DNA from: Pacificimonas pallii
GTDB taxonomy: Bacteria; Pseudomonadota; Alphaproteobacteria; Sphingomonadales; Sphingomonadaceae
Direction of reading: 5' to 3'
DNA length: 64,000 nt
Assembly: GCF_019204005.1 (NCBI RefSeq)
Contig: NZ_JAGSPA010000003.1
Location: 310,001 to 374,000 of the forward strand
Shown here: positions 18,749 to 27,967 of the stretch, piece by piece
Layout of the letters: each line of letters begins with the position of its first letter
Numbering within the stretch: position 1 is the first letter of the stretch
Notes under the pieces: model-generated
Seen by the model: the letters and a program-made list of their open reading frames with translations, nothing else
What the model was told of the DNA's origin: nothing
Database searches by the model: none
Translations under genes and position numbers: made by a program

Positions 18749-19189
18749 TTACGCTGCGTCGGACAGCGGTACTTGCTCGACAAGGCGGTCGAGGGCGAGG
18801 ATCAGGATCATGCGTTGATCGATGGTCGCCATGCCATCCAGGAAGCGCGAGGCCTCCGCCACGCCCATCTCGGGCACTGGCTGCATGTCCTCCGTCGACA
18901 CGGTCACGATGTCGTTCACCGCATCGACGATAATGCCCTGAAGCTGTTCGCCCATTCGCACGACAATGATCACGTGACGGGCGGACGGGTCGGTAACGCC
19001 CCAGCCGAGCCGCGACCTGAGATCGAGGACCGGAAGCACCACGCCGCGCAAATTCACGACGCCGCGGACATGGGCCGGCACATTGGGTAGCGGTGTGGCG
19101 GGCGACCATGCGCGAATCTCGCGGATTTCCATGATGTCGATCCCCAGAACCTGGTCACCGAGTTGAAAAGTGATGAGCTGACGGGACAT
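18749..19189 (-). CDS. cheW: CheW coupling protein
   Basis: Adaptor linking receptors to CheA. The SH3-like CheW fold is recognisable from LITFQLGDQVLGIDIMEIRE, PNVPAHVRGVVNLRG (about 35-50), VLPVLDLRSRLG and GIIVDAVNDIV. From the ATG at 19189 it is 146 residues with GAGGAG 9 bases upstream. An in-frame ATG at 19213 lies one base after the cheY stop but has no ribosome site. It sits between cheY and the altered cheB in the minus-strand chain. Confidence 0.93.
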   Translation of the reverse strand: MSRQLITFQLGDQVLGIDIMEIREIRAWSPATPLPNVPAHVRGVVNLRGVVLPVLDLRSRLGWGVTDPSARHVIIVVRMGEQLQGIIVDAVNDIVTVSTEDMQPVPEMGVAEASRFLDGMATIDQRMILILALDRLVEQVPLSDAA

Positions 19190-19214
19190 AGCGGAAGTCT
19201 CCTCGATGGACATG

Positions 19215-19577
19215 TTAATGGAGTACGCGGCGAATGGCCGCCGCGAGTTTTTCGGGATTGAACGGTTTCACGATCCAGCCCGTCGCCCCGGCTTCACGCG
19301 CGCGCTGTTTCTTTTCGTCAGAGCTTTCCGTGGTCAGGACGAGAATGGGCAGGTTGCGCCGACCCTGACTACGGACGTTCTCGATCAGACCGAAGCCATC
19401 CATGCGCGGCATGTTGATGTCGGTGATGAGAAGGTCTGGCTCTGTCCCGCCGAGGGTTTCGAGCGCATGCACGCCGTCCTCGGCCTCGACAACGCTGTAG
19501 CCAAGATCGGTAAGCGAAACGCGCAGCAGCATCCGCATGCTGGGCGAGTCGTCTACAGTCAGAATTGTCTTCGACAT
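19215..19577 (-). CDS. cheY: CheY-type single-domain response regulator
   Basis: Receiver-only protein (120 residues) that carries the phosphoryl signal from CheA. It shows TVDDSPSMRM with the acidic pair, the acceptor D in LLITDINMPRMDG, T in LTTESS and K in IVKPFNPEKL. The ATG at 19577 begins the conserved MSKTILTVDD and is preceded by GGAG. A longer frame starts at 19610, overlapping the cheD stop (TGATG), and also has a plausible ribosome site, so the start is not certain. Confidence 0.93.
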   Translation of the reverse strand: MSKTILTVDDSPSMRMLLRVSLTDLGYSVVEAEDGVHALETLGGTEPDLLITDINMPRMDGFGLIENVRSQGRRNLPILVLTTESSDEKKQRAREAGATGWIVKPFNPEKLAAAIRRVLH

Positions 19578-19609
19578 TGGTAAAGGCTCCCTCGGTGCAA
19601 TATCGGTCA

Positions 19610-20161
19610 TCAGAAGAACTCCACATCGCCGTGGGTGTCAGCAACAGGCGTTGGCCTCGGCGCGATGACGGCGGGTGCGATCGTTGTATTTGCCACGGTG
19701 CGGCATCGTGCGAGCCCTAGGGCCGGACGGAACTCGACGCGGCGTGCCGCCGTCCCTCCCGTATCTTCCCCCACAAGAGGAATGCGCTCGTTGCGAAGAA
19801 AATTATGGGCAAACGCAATATTGTCATTGCCAATGTCGCCGAACGCGCTCCGCATCGTCGCGCCGCCGAAAATCCGTGCCTTCAGGTTGCGCCGGGATGC
19901 GCCCATGGCAAACATGGCGTTGATCAGCACTTCCATCGCGTAAACGCCGTAGCGTTTCAGGGACGTCTCGTCGGTCGCCTTGCCCCGCGCGAGGAGGTAG
20001 TGGTTAATCCCACCCACGCGCGCAACCGGATCATAGAAGCAGGCCGCGATGCAGCTGCCCAGAACCGTTGTCAGAATCAGGTCTTCTTCGTTGCTGACCT
20101 GCGAATCGCCCTGGGCGACGGTCAGTCGGCGCAAGCCGTCCCGGCGTGATCCATCGCTCAT
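19610..20161 (-). CDS. cheD: CheD chemoreceptor glutamine deamidase
   Basis: Deamidates receptor glutamines to glutamates and can influence CheC-type phosphatases. The catalytic Cys is C37 in TTVLGSCIAAC and the His is H54 in GGINHYLL, with the family segment YGVYAMEVLINAM and KARIFGGATM downstream. It has a Pro/Arg-rich C-terminal tail (APAVIAPRPTPVAD). The ATG at 20161 overlaps the cheB stop (ATGA). It is 183 residues, normal for the family. Confidence 0.92.
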   Translation of the reverse strand: MSDGSRRDGLRRLTVAQGDSQVSNEEDLILTTVLGSCIAACFYDPVARVGGINHYLLARGKATDETSLKRYGVYAMEVLINAMFAMGASRRNLKARIFGGATMRSAFGDIGNDNIAFAHNFLRNERIPLVGEDTGGTAARRVEFRPALGLARCRTVANTTIAPAVIAPRPTPVADTHGDVEFF

Positions 20162-21198
20162 GCCGCGCACTCCTTCAGAAGGCGCCGTGCGATCCCGCGC
20201 AGGGGCGATTGTTCAGCGACGGCACCTATCTGAAAGGCGGCCGCCGGCATTCCGTAAACCACGCTCGTGGCTTCATCCTGACCGACGGTAAAGGCCCCTT
20301 GCTCACGCATCGCCTTCATGCCTTCGGCCCCGTCTTCTCCCATTCCCGTCAGGATCGCGCCAACGGCGTCTTCGCCGGCGACGCGGGCAACCGTGTGAAA
20401 CAGCCGATCGACGGAGGGCCGGTGGCCCTTGACCTTCTCGGCGGCAACCAGGCGGCAGTAACGGCGTCCACGTCCACCGCCAATTTCCAGATGTTGCTTG
20501 CCGCCGGGCGCCAGAAAGACCTTGCCGGGTTCCAGTATCGCGCCCGGACGCGCCTCCTGCACATGCGGCGCCGACAGCCTGTCAAGGCGGGCGGCAAAAC
20601 TGGACGTGAAGTTCGCCGACATGTGCTGGACGATGACCGTCGGCGGGCAGTTGGCGGGGAAATCGCTCAACAGCGCGATCAGCGCCTCTACACCGCCCGT
20701 CGATGCGCCGACCGCGATCAGGCTATTGGCGCGCGGTATATAGGTGGGCACTCGGCGAATACGTGCGGCAGCACCCGCGGACGGCGTTTTCAGCCATTTC
20801 ATCTTGGCGGCGGCACGCACAAGGTCCGCCAGCGCGGCATCTCCGTGCCCGTGTGTTCGCTGGTGGATTTTCAGCCGCTTCTTGTCGAAACAGTCAAACG
20901 CGCCCAGCTCCAGCGCGGCCACCGTCACGTCCGCGCCGCGCGCCGTGTGCGAGGATACCATCACGACCGGCGTCGGACGCAGCCGCATGAGCCGCTCCAG
21001 GAAATCGAGTCCGGACATGCCGGGCATTTCGATATCGAGCGTTACGACATCGGGGTCGAATTCCTTGATCTTCGCCCGCGCCTCGTCACCGTCGCTGGCC
21101 ATGCCGACGACTTCGATCTCCGGGTCATCCGCGAGTTCACGTGCGATGATGGCCTGCATCGACCTTGAATCGTCGACGATAAGTGTGCGTACCGTCAT
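20158..21198 (-). CDS. cheB: CheB protein-glutamate methylesterase, canonical
   Basis: Removes receptor methyl groups and deamidates glutamines after phosphorylation by CheA. The receiver domain has D9-D10, the acceptor D55 (TLDIEMPGMSG) and a K in CFDKK. The C-terminal esterase keeps the full triad: S166 in VGASTGG, H192 in VQHMSANF and D288 in TGMGEDGAEG. It overlaps cheR upstream and cheD downstream by ATGA. This is the working copy; compare the altered paralogue at 17725-18723. Confidence 0.94.
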   Translation of the reverse strand: MTVRTLIVDDSRSMQAIIARELADDPEIEVVGMASDGDEARAKIKEFDPDVVTLDIEMPGMSGLDFLERLMRLRPTPVVMVSSHTARGADVTVAALELGAFDCFDKKRLKIHQRTHGHGDAALADLVRAAAKMKWLKTPSAGAAARIRRVPTYIPRANSLIAVGASTGGVEALIALLSDFPANCPPTVIVQHMSANFTSSFAARLDRLSAPHVQEARPGAILEPGKVFLAPGGKQHLEIGGGRGRRYCRLVAAEKVKGHRPSVDRLFHTVARVAGEDAVGAILTGMGEDGAEGMKAMREQGAFTVGQDEATSVVYGMPAAAFQIGAVAEQSPLRGIARRLLKECAA

Positions 21199-22058
21199 GC
21201 CGCCACCTTCTGATAGGATGTCCGGCCGATACAGCGGAAGCGGTCTTCCAGACTAGGCGCCAGCCTTTCGGAATGTCCGATGTAGAGCATGCCGCCAACT
21301 TCCAGCGCATCCGCCAGCCGGGTCTGCAATTTCGTCTTCGTCGGCTGATCGAAATAAATCATGACGTTGCGACAGAAGATCGTGTCGAATTTGCCCTTCA
21401 TCGGCCACTTGCCGAGCAGGTTCAGCGACCGGAAGGAAATGGCGTCGCGAAGGACAGGGTCGACTTGAAGAACACCGTCCTTTTCCTGGATCCACGACGA
21501 GCGGAGCGGTCTGGGGACCTTGCTCAGTGTCTCCTCGGAATAGCAGGCCCGCTTGGCCGCAGCCAGGATTTCGCTGGAAATGTCGGTGGCAAGGACGCGA
21601 AAATCTTTCCGCAGCAATTTGCTCGCGGCGGTGCGATCCGCACCGAGCGCCGACATGAGCCAGGTATAGGGTTCTTCACCGGATGAGCAGGCGGCAGACC
21701 ACAGGCGTACGCGGCCACCATTGTTAAGACGTTCTACAAGGCCGGGCCAGATCCGTTCGGAGAAGTCCTCGAAATGATGGCTTTCCCGAAAGAAGCTCGT
21801 GTGATTGGTCGTCAGGGAATCAATCATGCGCTTGCGTTCGCGCTCATCCCGGCCGATCAGTTCAATATATTCCGAAATGGTCGCCAGATTGCAGGCGCGG
21901 ACGCGCGGCGCCAACCGGCGATACACAAGCTGCGCCTTCTCGGCGGGCAGCAGGATGCCAACCTCGTCATATACCATCGTTGAGATTGCGCGATGATCTT
22001 CGGCGCGATAGCCGAACTCTCGCTCGCGCGGGGCGGATGTCATTGCAAGTGCGGTCAT
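21195..22058 (-). CDS. cheR: CheR chemoreceptor methyltransferase
   Basis: SAM-dependent methylation of receptor glutamates. It has the N-terminal helical domain, LTTNHTSFFRESHHF, the SAM motif LWSAACSSGEEPYT (about 118-131), TDISSEIL and FDTIFCRNVMIYFD (about 222-235). The length of 287 is typical. The ATG overlaps the cheA stop (ATGA, 22055-22058) and the gene's own stop overlaps cheB. The mcp at 24718 ends in DWSEF, a likely CheR-docking tail. Confidence 0.94.
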   Translation of the reverse strand: MTALAMTSAPREREFGYRAEDHRAISTMVYDEVGILLPAEKAQLVYRRLAPRVRACNLATISEYIELIGRDERERKRMIDSLTTNHTSFFRESHHFEDFSERIWPGLVERLNNGGRVRLWSAACSSGEEPYTWLMSALGADRTAASKLLRKDFRVLATDISSEILAAAKRACYSEETLSKVPRPLRSSWIQEKDGVLQVDPVLRDAISFRSLNLLGKWPMKGKFDTIFCRNVMIYFDQPTKTKLQTRLADALEVGGMLYIGHSERLAPSLEDRFRCIGRTSYQKVAA

Positions 22059-24391
22059 GCGGCTTCTGCCAGAGTTGCCCGCGCACCGTTCCGGCGGTTC
22101 GCGGTAAGGGTTTCCACATCGACGATCAGCGCCACCTGGCCGTCGCCCAGAATGGTCGCGCCGGCTACGCCCTCAATGGCCTGATAGTTCGCTTCGAGGC
22201 TTTTCACGACGACCTGTCGCTGGTCCTGAATGGCGTCGACAAGCAGGGCTGCCTGGCCCTGATCACCGTCGACCACGATCAGCACGCCCCGCGCCGGATT
22301 GCGTTCAGCCTTGGCGATGCCAAGATGATCGGCGATCGGCAGGACGGGCACATAGGCGCCGCGGACGTCGAGTAATATTCCGTCATTGCCAACGCGCTTC
22401 AGCATGTCTTCCGTCGGCCGGAGACTCTCAATGATATGATTGAGCGGTATCACAAAGGTTTCCGCGCCGACGGTAACGATCATGCCGTCAAGCACCGCCA
22501 GCGTCAGCGGCAGGCTGAGTGAAAAGCTCGATCCCTCGCCGTGACGCGACTGGATACCGATGCGGCCGCCAAGTGCCTGAATGTTCTTGCGCACGACGTC
22601 CATGCCGACCCCGCGGCCGGATACGTTCGACACCGTGCCCGCGGTCGAAAAGCCGGGCGCGAAGATAAGATTGTCGATCTCCTCATCGCTCAGCGTGGCA
22701 TCGGGCATGATGATTTCCCGTTCGACGGCCTTTTCCCGTACCCGGGCGCGATTAATGCCTCTGCCATCATCGGTGACGGTAATCACGATGCGGCCTGACT
22801 GATGCGCCGCGGTCAGCCGGACGATGCCTTCCTCCGCCTTTCCGGCGGCCAGACGCTCTTCCGGTGTCTCCAGACCGTGATCGACGGCGTTACGGATAAG
22901 GTGCGTCAGCGGCTCTCCCAGGCGTTCGACCACGGTCTTGTCGACTTCGGTCATCTCGCCTTCCATCTCCAGGCGAACGCGCTTGCCGGTCTCGCTTTCC
23001 AGTTCGCGCACAATGCGCGGGACCCTGCTGAAAACCACCTTCATCGGCTGCGCGCGGATCGCCATCGTCGATTCCTGCAGCTCACGGGTCAGATGTTCCA
23101 GGTCGTTAACCTCGGAATTGTCTTCCAGTTGATGCCGCGACATGCGCTGGGCGAGCATCGACTGCGTAATCACCAGTTCGCCGACCAGGTTGACGAGGCG
23201 ATCGAGCTTGTCGAGGTCGACGCGAATGGTCTGCGCCACGACGGACGCCGCAGGCTTCGGCTTGGCCGGGGCTGCCGGTGCCGCCGGGGCCGGCGGCGCG
23301 ACATTCTTGACCGGAGCCGGGGTCGCCTTCTCCGCCTGGGGAGCGGCGGCGGGCGGGGCTGGGGTGGCTGCCGCCTGGGGGACGGCGGCGGGAGCGGGCG
23401 AAACGCTATCTTTCTCGGGCGCGGCAGGTTCGGCGGCGGCCGCTGGAGAACTGACGGGCTTGGGTGCCTCCGAACTCTCCGCGGGAGCCGCCTTTTTAAG
23501 CGGCGCACCCGCACTCGCCCGTTCCAACGTGACTTCGCAGTCCACGGTGAATTCATATATGGCGCGAATGTCTTCCTCAGCGACGTCCCCCGGTACCGTC
23601 AGCGCATAGGTGAAATACGCGCATTCCGCGTCCATGTCGTCAAGTGAGGGCAGAGCGGCGCGGTCGCACTCATCGACCACCGCGCCAAGGGCAACCAGTT
23701 CGCGGACCAGGAGCAGGGGTTCGGCGGCGTTCTGAAACGCATTTGCGACCGGGTGGTAAACCAGTTTCCAGTCCGGCGGACTATCGTCTGTCGATGTCGC
23801 CGCGTCTTCCGGCGCTGACACGTCGGAAGGCGCCTTGGCCTCATTGTCGGCGTCATTGTCAGCGTCGCCCTCATCGAGCATGCCCATGAGGTCGTCATAA
23901 TCGTCGCCCGAAGCCTCCGAGCCCGCCGTATCGCCGGATACCTCCTCCTGTTCCTCTGGCGCAGGAGCGGTCTCCGCCGGTGCTGGCGTTTCCTCCACGG
24001 CGGCCGCGGACGCATCCCCTTCCGCAGCGGACAGAAGCTTCTCGAGCATCGCTTCATCCGCTGGTGTTTCACTCCCGTCGCGTGCGGCAGCGACATGATC
24101 GGTAAGCATGTCAAATGCCCCGATCACCACGTCGAGCAGATCTGGCGTCAGCTCGAGCGAGCCATTGCGGATCAGGTCGAGAAGCGTTTCATATTGGTGT
24201 GTATAGGCCTGTAGGGCTTCATATCCGAACGCGCCCGCACCGCCCTTGATCGAGTGAACGCAGCGGAATACGCTGTTGATCGTCTCCGGGTCCTGGTCGC
24301 CATCGCGCAGGGTTGCGAAATTGACCTCCATACCGGCAAGGCCTTCTTCGCACTCCTGAAAGAATATCTGCTGAATTTCATCGACGTCCAT
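22055..24391 (-). CDS. cheA: CheA chemotaxis histidine kinase
   Basis: Central kinase of the locus. The domains in order are an Hpt domain with H46 in RCVHSIKGGAGAFGY; an acidic linker (about 130-200); a P2-like segment (about 205-290); a long Ala/Pro linker (about 300-390); dimerisation helices (LDKLDRLVNLVGELVITQSM); the ATPase with N box HLIRNAVDHGLE, G1 DDGRGI and G2 GRGVGMDV; and a C-terminal CheW-like domain. The length of 778 is slightly long for the family because of the linker. The next gene, cheR, overlaps its stop. Confidence 0.95.
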   Translation of the reverse strand: MDVDEIQQIFFQECEEGLAGMEVNFATLRDGDQDPETINSVFRCVHSIKGGAGAFGYEALQAYTHQYETLLDLIRNGSLELTPDLLDVVIGAFDMLTDHVAAARDGSETPADEAMLEKLLSAAEGDASAAAVEETPAPAETAPAPEEQEEVSGDTAGSEASGDDYDDLMGMLDEGDADNDADNEAKAPSDVSAPEDAATSTDDSPPDWKLVYHPVANAFQNAAEPLLLVRELVALGAVVDECDRAALPSLDDMDAECAYFTYALTVPGDVAEEDIRAIYEFTVDCEVTLERASAGAPLKKAAPAESSEAPKPVSSPAAAAEPAAPEKDSVSPAPAAVPQAAATPAPPAAAPQAEKATPAPVKNVAPPAPAAPAAPAKPKPAASVVAQTIRVDLDKLDRLVNLVGELVITQSMLAQRMSRHQLEDNSEVNDLEHLTRELQESTMAIRAQPMKVVFSRVPRIVRELESETGKRVRLEMEGEMTEVDKTVVERLGEPLTHLIRNAVDHGLETPEERLAAGKAEEGIVRLTAAHQSGRIVITVTDDGRGINRARVREKAVEREIIMPDATLSDEEIDNLIFAPGFSTAGTVSNVSGRGVGMDVVRKNIQALGGRIGIQSRHGEGSSFSLSLPLTLAVLDGMIVTVGAETFVIPLNHIIESLRPTEDMLKRVGNDGILLDVRGAYVPVLPIADHLGIAKAERNPARGVLIVVDGDQGQAALLVDAIQDQRQVVVKSLEANYQAIEGVAGATILGDGQVALIVDVETLTANRRNGARATLAEAA

Positions 24392-24407
24392 CTGTATCGC
24401 CTCCGAT

Positions 24408-24671
24408 TCAAGCTTTGAGGAGCGTGTCGAGACCCACGAGCCTCGTCATCTCGGTAAGTGCGGCACTGGGGTTCAGAATGCGGAAGTCCAGACTTGCGCT
24501 ATAGGCGGCGGCCTCCGCCGCAGCGAGCACCTGCAGACATGCCTGTCCGACACTTTCAACCGCGCTGCCATCCAGTGCCAGCGGCTGCTGGTCGGTGACC
24601 GATTTGCGAAGCGCGGCACGCAGCGGCGCGGCGGCCGTCGTGTCGAGGACAGTGTCAAGGGCTAACGTCAT
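24408..24671 (-). CDS. STAS-domain protein of the chemotaxis locus
   Basis: Small (87 residues) anti-sigma-factor-antagonist-like domain. The pattern LDTVLDTTAAAPLRAAL, LALDGSAVESVGQACLQVL and TEMTRLVGLDTLL matches STAS proteins; the Ser in DGSAVESVGQ stands where the phospho-acceptor lies in SpoIIAA-type proteins. The ATG at 24671 has GGAG 8 bases before it. It lies between the mcp and cheA, with gaps of 46 and 16 bases. STAS genes occur in several chemotaxis operons and their role there is unclear. Confidence 0.82.
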   Translation of the reverse strand: MTLALDTVLDTTAAAPLRAALRKSVTDQQPLALDGSAVESVGQACLQVLAAAEAAAYSASLDFRILNPSAALTEMTRLVGLDTLLKA

Positions 24672-24717
24672 GATAAAACTCCAGTGCCTTGGATGGGGAA
24701 GATGGGGCATGCGCCGG

Positions 24718-26202
24718 TCAGAATTCCGACCAGTCATCCTCCACGTCAGCGACTGCCACGGCAGCGCCCCCTCCCCCCGCGCCCTGACGGCGACTGTTCA
24801 TCGCGATCTCGCGGCCTGCCTTGGCGGCATGCGCCTGTAGACGATGGACTTCTGTTTTCTGCGGCGGTGCTTCAGCCTTTTGCGGCGGGGCCGTAAGCTT
24901 CTGCGGCGGTGCCTTCGGTTCCACCCCGCCGCCCAGCTTGAAGCGCGCGATCTGTTTGGCGAGGTCGGCCGCCTCGTCGGCCAGGCTGCGCGCGGCGGCG
25001 GTCGCCTCTTCGACCATCGCGGCATTTTGCTGAGTGACGCCGTCCATCTCGTTGACGGCGGTGTTGACCTGCTGCAGGCCCGTGGACTGCTGGTCGGCCG
25101 ACGCGGCGATCGTTCCGACCACGGTGCTGATCTCACCGATCCGCTCGATGATCCTTTGCAGCGCCTTTCCGGTCTCGCTGACCAGACCCACGCCCGTCTC
25201 GACCTGTTCAGTCGACGCCATGATCTTCGATTTCACGTCCTTCGCGGCATCGGCGGAACGCTGCGCCAGGGCTCTGACTTCCGATGCCACCACGGCGAAG
25301 CCCTTACCGGCGTCACCAGCGCGCGCCGCCTCGACCCCCGCGTTCAAAGCCAGAAGGTTCGTCTGGAAGGCGATGCCGTCAATGACGGCGATGATCTCGC
25401 CGATCTCGGCGGACGATCGTTCGATTCCATGCATCGCTTCCACCGCGCGGCTGACGACTTCGCCCGACTGTTCGGCCTCGCTGCGGGTTTCGGTAACTAC
25501 CTTGTTCGCGCGATTGGCGCCGCTTGCCGTTTCACGGACAGTGCCGGTGATCTCGTCCATTGCCGCAGCGGTCTGTTCAAGGCTGGCGGCCTGCTGTTCG
25601 GTCCGCAGTGACAGATCATCGGAGGCCTGGCGGATATCATTGGCACCGCTGCTGATGCCGTTCGTCGATTCACGGACGGCCTTGAGGACTTCACTCACGG
25701 CGTCCATCGCACGATTATAGTCGACGCGCAGCCGCTCATAATCAGCGGAGAAGGGCTCCTCGATACGGAAGCTGACATCGCTGGTCGCAAGCTTGGAAAG
25801 GCCGGTACCAAGCGCAGCGACAGCGCGTGCCTGAAGGGCCGCGGATTCCTGTAAGGCGAGACCATTTTCGCGGAATACCGTCATCGCTTTCGTCATGCGT
25901 CCGACGCAATCCGAAAATTCGGTATGAATAATCGGCGTTTTATAGTCGCCATTCGCCAGCGCCTCCATGCGGACGACGGTTCCGACATAGGGATCGCAGA
26001 TCATCTTCTTCGATGCGACACCGACCAGGACGGTCGTGATCAGCGCCAATGCCGCGCCGCCAATCAGCAGCGCGGGTGAGCCCGTTCCCGCCACCGCGAG
26101 CCACGTCGTGATGAGCGATACAGTCGCCAGCGTTGAATATGTCGCTCCCAGCACATCAAATTTACGACGAATAGGCGCATGGGCGCGAAACCAGTTGATC
26201 AT
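24718..26202 (-). CDS. Methyl-accepting chemotaxis protein with a C-terminal docking pentapeptide
   Basis: Membrane-linked receptor of 494 residues. Two hydrophobic segments lie near residues 22-68, without a large periplasmic loop. They are followed by a HAMP-like region (VVRMEALANGDYKTPI) and the signalling hairpin (GIAFQTNLLALNAGVEAARA, GFAVVASEVRALAQR). The C terminus has PPQK repeats and ends DDWSEF, an xWxxF tail like those that tether CheR and CheB. The ATG at 26202 has AGGGGAT before it; a longer frame to 26262 is not needed. It is the first gene of the locus. Confidence 0.92.
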   Translation of the reverse strand: MINWFRAHAPIRRKFDVLGATYSTLATVSLITTWLAVAGTGSPALLIGGAALALITTVLVGVASKKMICDPYVGTVVRMEALANGDYKTPIIHTEFSDCVGRMTKAMTVFRENGLALQESAALQARAVAALGTGLSKLATSDVSFRIEEPFSADYERLRVDYNRAMDAVSEVLKAVRESTNGISSGANDIRQASDDLSLRTEQQAASLEQTAAAMDEITGTVRETASGANRANKVVTETRSEAEQSGEVVSRAVEAMHGIERSSAEIGEIIAVIDGIAFQTNLLALNAGVEAARAGDAGKGFAVVASEVRALAQRSADAAKDVKSKIMASTEQVETGVGLVSETGKALQRIIERIGEISTVVGTIAASADQQSTGLQQVNTAVNEMDGVTQQNAAMVEEATAAARSLADEAADLAKQIARFKLGGGVEPKAPPQKLTAPPQKAEAPPQKTEVHRLQAHAAKAGREIAMNSRRQGAGGGGAAVAVADVEDDWSEF

Positions 26203-26884
26203 GAAGCTATCCCCTAAATCCATTCGATCGACCGCGCCCGCCTCCTGGTTGCGTACGAGCATCGATCGATGATGTAGGTAGATAAAAATCTATAATGGAC
26301 CATTAATGATCAGTTTGATTTCCATTATGGACCGGATATTTACAGGTCCTAAGGTTTCATCCGGCGCTCCAGATGACGAACCGCAGTGGCGTTCCCGCCT
26401 TGCTGACGGGGCTTATGTATATGAAAAATTTCAATAAACGAATTTTCGAATCCTGGCGGCGGCATGGCGGCGAAGACGCGCGCCGAATTGCGCGTGACGT
26501 CATGCGGCCATCACGCACCGGCCCTGCAATCCCGCCCGCATTCCGCCCCCAGCGAGAAGGGTAAGGGACGAGGGTAAGGACAGGGCACTTACTCACCAAA
26601 CCGCTGCACAAATTACGAAATTAAAATCGTATCAATCACGAATAAACACACAGAAACAGATCTTTTTCAAGAAAATATCCAGGAAATATGCAGGTATCAC
26701 GTGTACTCATATTACGTTTCTTTATCATAACGAAATATGAGATCCCGCGCAGAGACCAGTTCAGGCCCGCGCGGCGGATTTCGCCGACGAAGGGGCACGT
26801 GCGGAGAAGGCTGCCACATTGCGCACCGGGTGCGCCCGTCACTCGGCCGTCCCGGCCTCGCCGCCGCTTACACGAATATCCGCT
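26203..26884. other. 682-base intergenic region upstream of the chemotaxis locus
   Basis: No gene is supportable here: the short minus-strand frame at 26636-26842 has no domain and no ribosome site. It must hold the promoter of the minus-strand chemotaxis locus. Operator-like words occur at 26292-26333. The part around 26620-26750 is AT-rich compared with its surroundings. Confidence 0.5.
26292..26333. promoter_or_regulatory. Possible operator upstream of the chemotaxis locus
   Basis: TAATGGACCATTA at 26294-26306 is a perfect 13-base palindrome around its central A. A related word, ATTATGGACC, recurs at 26324-26333, exactly 32 bases from ATAATGGACC at 26292, close to three helical turns. It lies about 90-130 bases upstream of the mcp start. 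The regulator is not known. Confidence 0.35.
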
Positions 26885-27727
26885 TCACGCGATCAGTCCA
26901 GGGCCGGTCGCGGCGCCTTCATAGGCGATCAGAAGATCGCTTCTTCGCGGACAGTGAATCTGCGCCGCGCCATCTATATACAATACTTCGCCGCTCTCGG
27001 CGCGAACGTCCTCCGCTTCGGCGGTTCCCGAAATCACGGTCAGCCAGACCGGCCGCCCCGTCTCCGGCGATATCGTCCGCGTGCCGTCGCAGGCGAGCCT
27101 TTCCACGACGAATTTGCGGCCTTCGCAAAGCACGGTCCGGCCCGGTGCCGCCTCCCGCGACATATCCTCGATTTCGAAAGGCCGCGCGTCCGATACGGCC
27201 ACGCCCGCATCCAGATGCAGTTCGCGCGGGCGACCATAATCATACAGGCGGTAGGTCAAATCGACATTCTGCTGGACCTCGATCAGTGTAACGCCCGGCC
27301 CGATCGCGTGCACCGTGCCTGCCGGTGAATAGATGAACTGCCCGGGGATCGCCGGTTTCCAGTCGACCAGCCCTTCGATGCTGCCGTCCAGCGCCGCGGC
27401 GCGCAGCTCGTCGGCGGACAGCTTTTTCACTGTCCCGATCCCGACCGTCGCCCCCGGCTTCGCGTCCAGGATCAGCCACGCCTCTTCCTTGCCGCGCTTA
27501 TGTCCGGCGGCCTGTGCCGCTGCATCGTCCGGATGCACCTGCACCGACAGTTTTTCGCTTGTGAACAGATATTTGACCAGCAATTCGGCATCGCTGCCGT
27601 CAGGCATCTGATACCATATCTCGCCCAGCTTTTCACCCGAGGCGGGCACGTCCGGAAAATAGGGTTCCAGGTCGCGGCGTCCCCAGACCTTATCGACCCG
27701 GTGCGTGATCAATTTGGTGACCGACAT
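26885..27727 (-). CDS. Class I mannose-6-phosphate isomerase
   Basis: Zinc-dependent interconversion of mannose-6-phosphate and fructose-6-phosphate. The cupin metal ligands are in SVQVHPDD (about 61-68), GKEEAWLIL (about 79-87) and the PAGTVHAIG segment (about 135-143), as in the small bacterial class I enzymes. The length of 280 is shorter than E. coli ManA but normal for this subgroup. The gene is single and divergent from the extensin-like gene. Confidence 0.9.
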   Translation of the reverse strand: MSVTKLITHRVDKVWGRRDLEPYFPDVPASGEKLGEIWYQMPDGSDAELLVKYLFTSEKLSVQVHPDDAAAQAAGHKRGKEEAWLILDAKPGATVGIGTVKKLSADELRAAALDGSIEGLVDWKPAIPGQFIYSPAGTVHAIGPGVTLIEVQQNVDLTYRLYDYGRPRELHLDAGVAVSDARPFEIEDMSREAAPGRTVLCEGRKFVVERLACDGTRTISPETGRPVWLTVISGTAEAEDVRAESGEVLYIDGAAQIHCPRRSDLLIAYEGAATGPGLIA

Positions 27728-27967
27728 CTACATTCCTTCAAATTTCGAAAAACCTGTTACGCGCGGGGCGTAGCAGGAAACTCTGACCGATTCATTGCGC
27801 GTCTTTCCCGGTATATGGAAAATCTCGGCCAGACCGACAAACCGCCCGGCCATGCCCCGCGGCAGGACCTTTTGCACGGCAAGCTCGTCCACTTCTTTTT
27901 TGCCTGCTCATGCCTGCGGCCTCAACACGCTGGCCCCCTTCGCCGCCTCCTTCTAGAAGCCAGGCTG

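Noticed and set aside
18723-18783. Longer N terminus of the altered CheB (start at 18783)
   Set aside because: It would overlap cheW by 35 bases and has no ribosome site; the GTG at 18723 with AAAGGAT fits the conserved receiver start.
26636-26842. 68-residue minus-strand frame in the chemotaxis upstream region
   Set aside because: No ribosome site, no domain; sits in a variable-composition gap.
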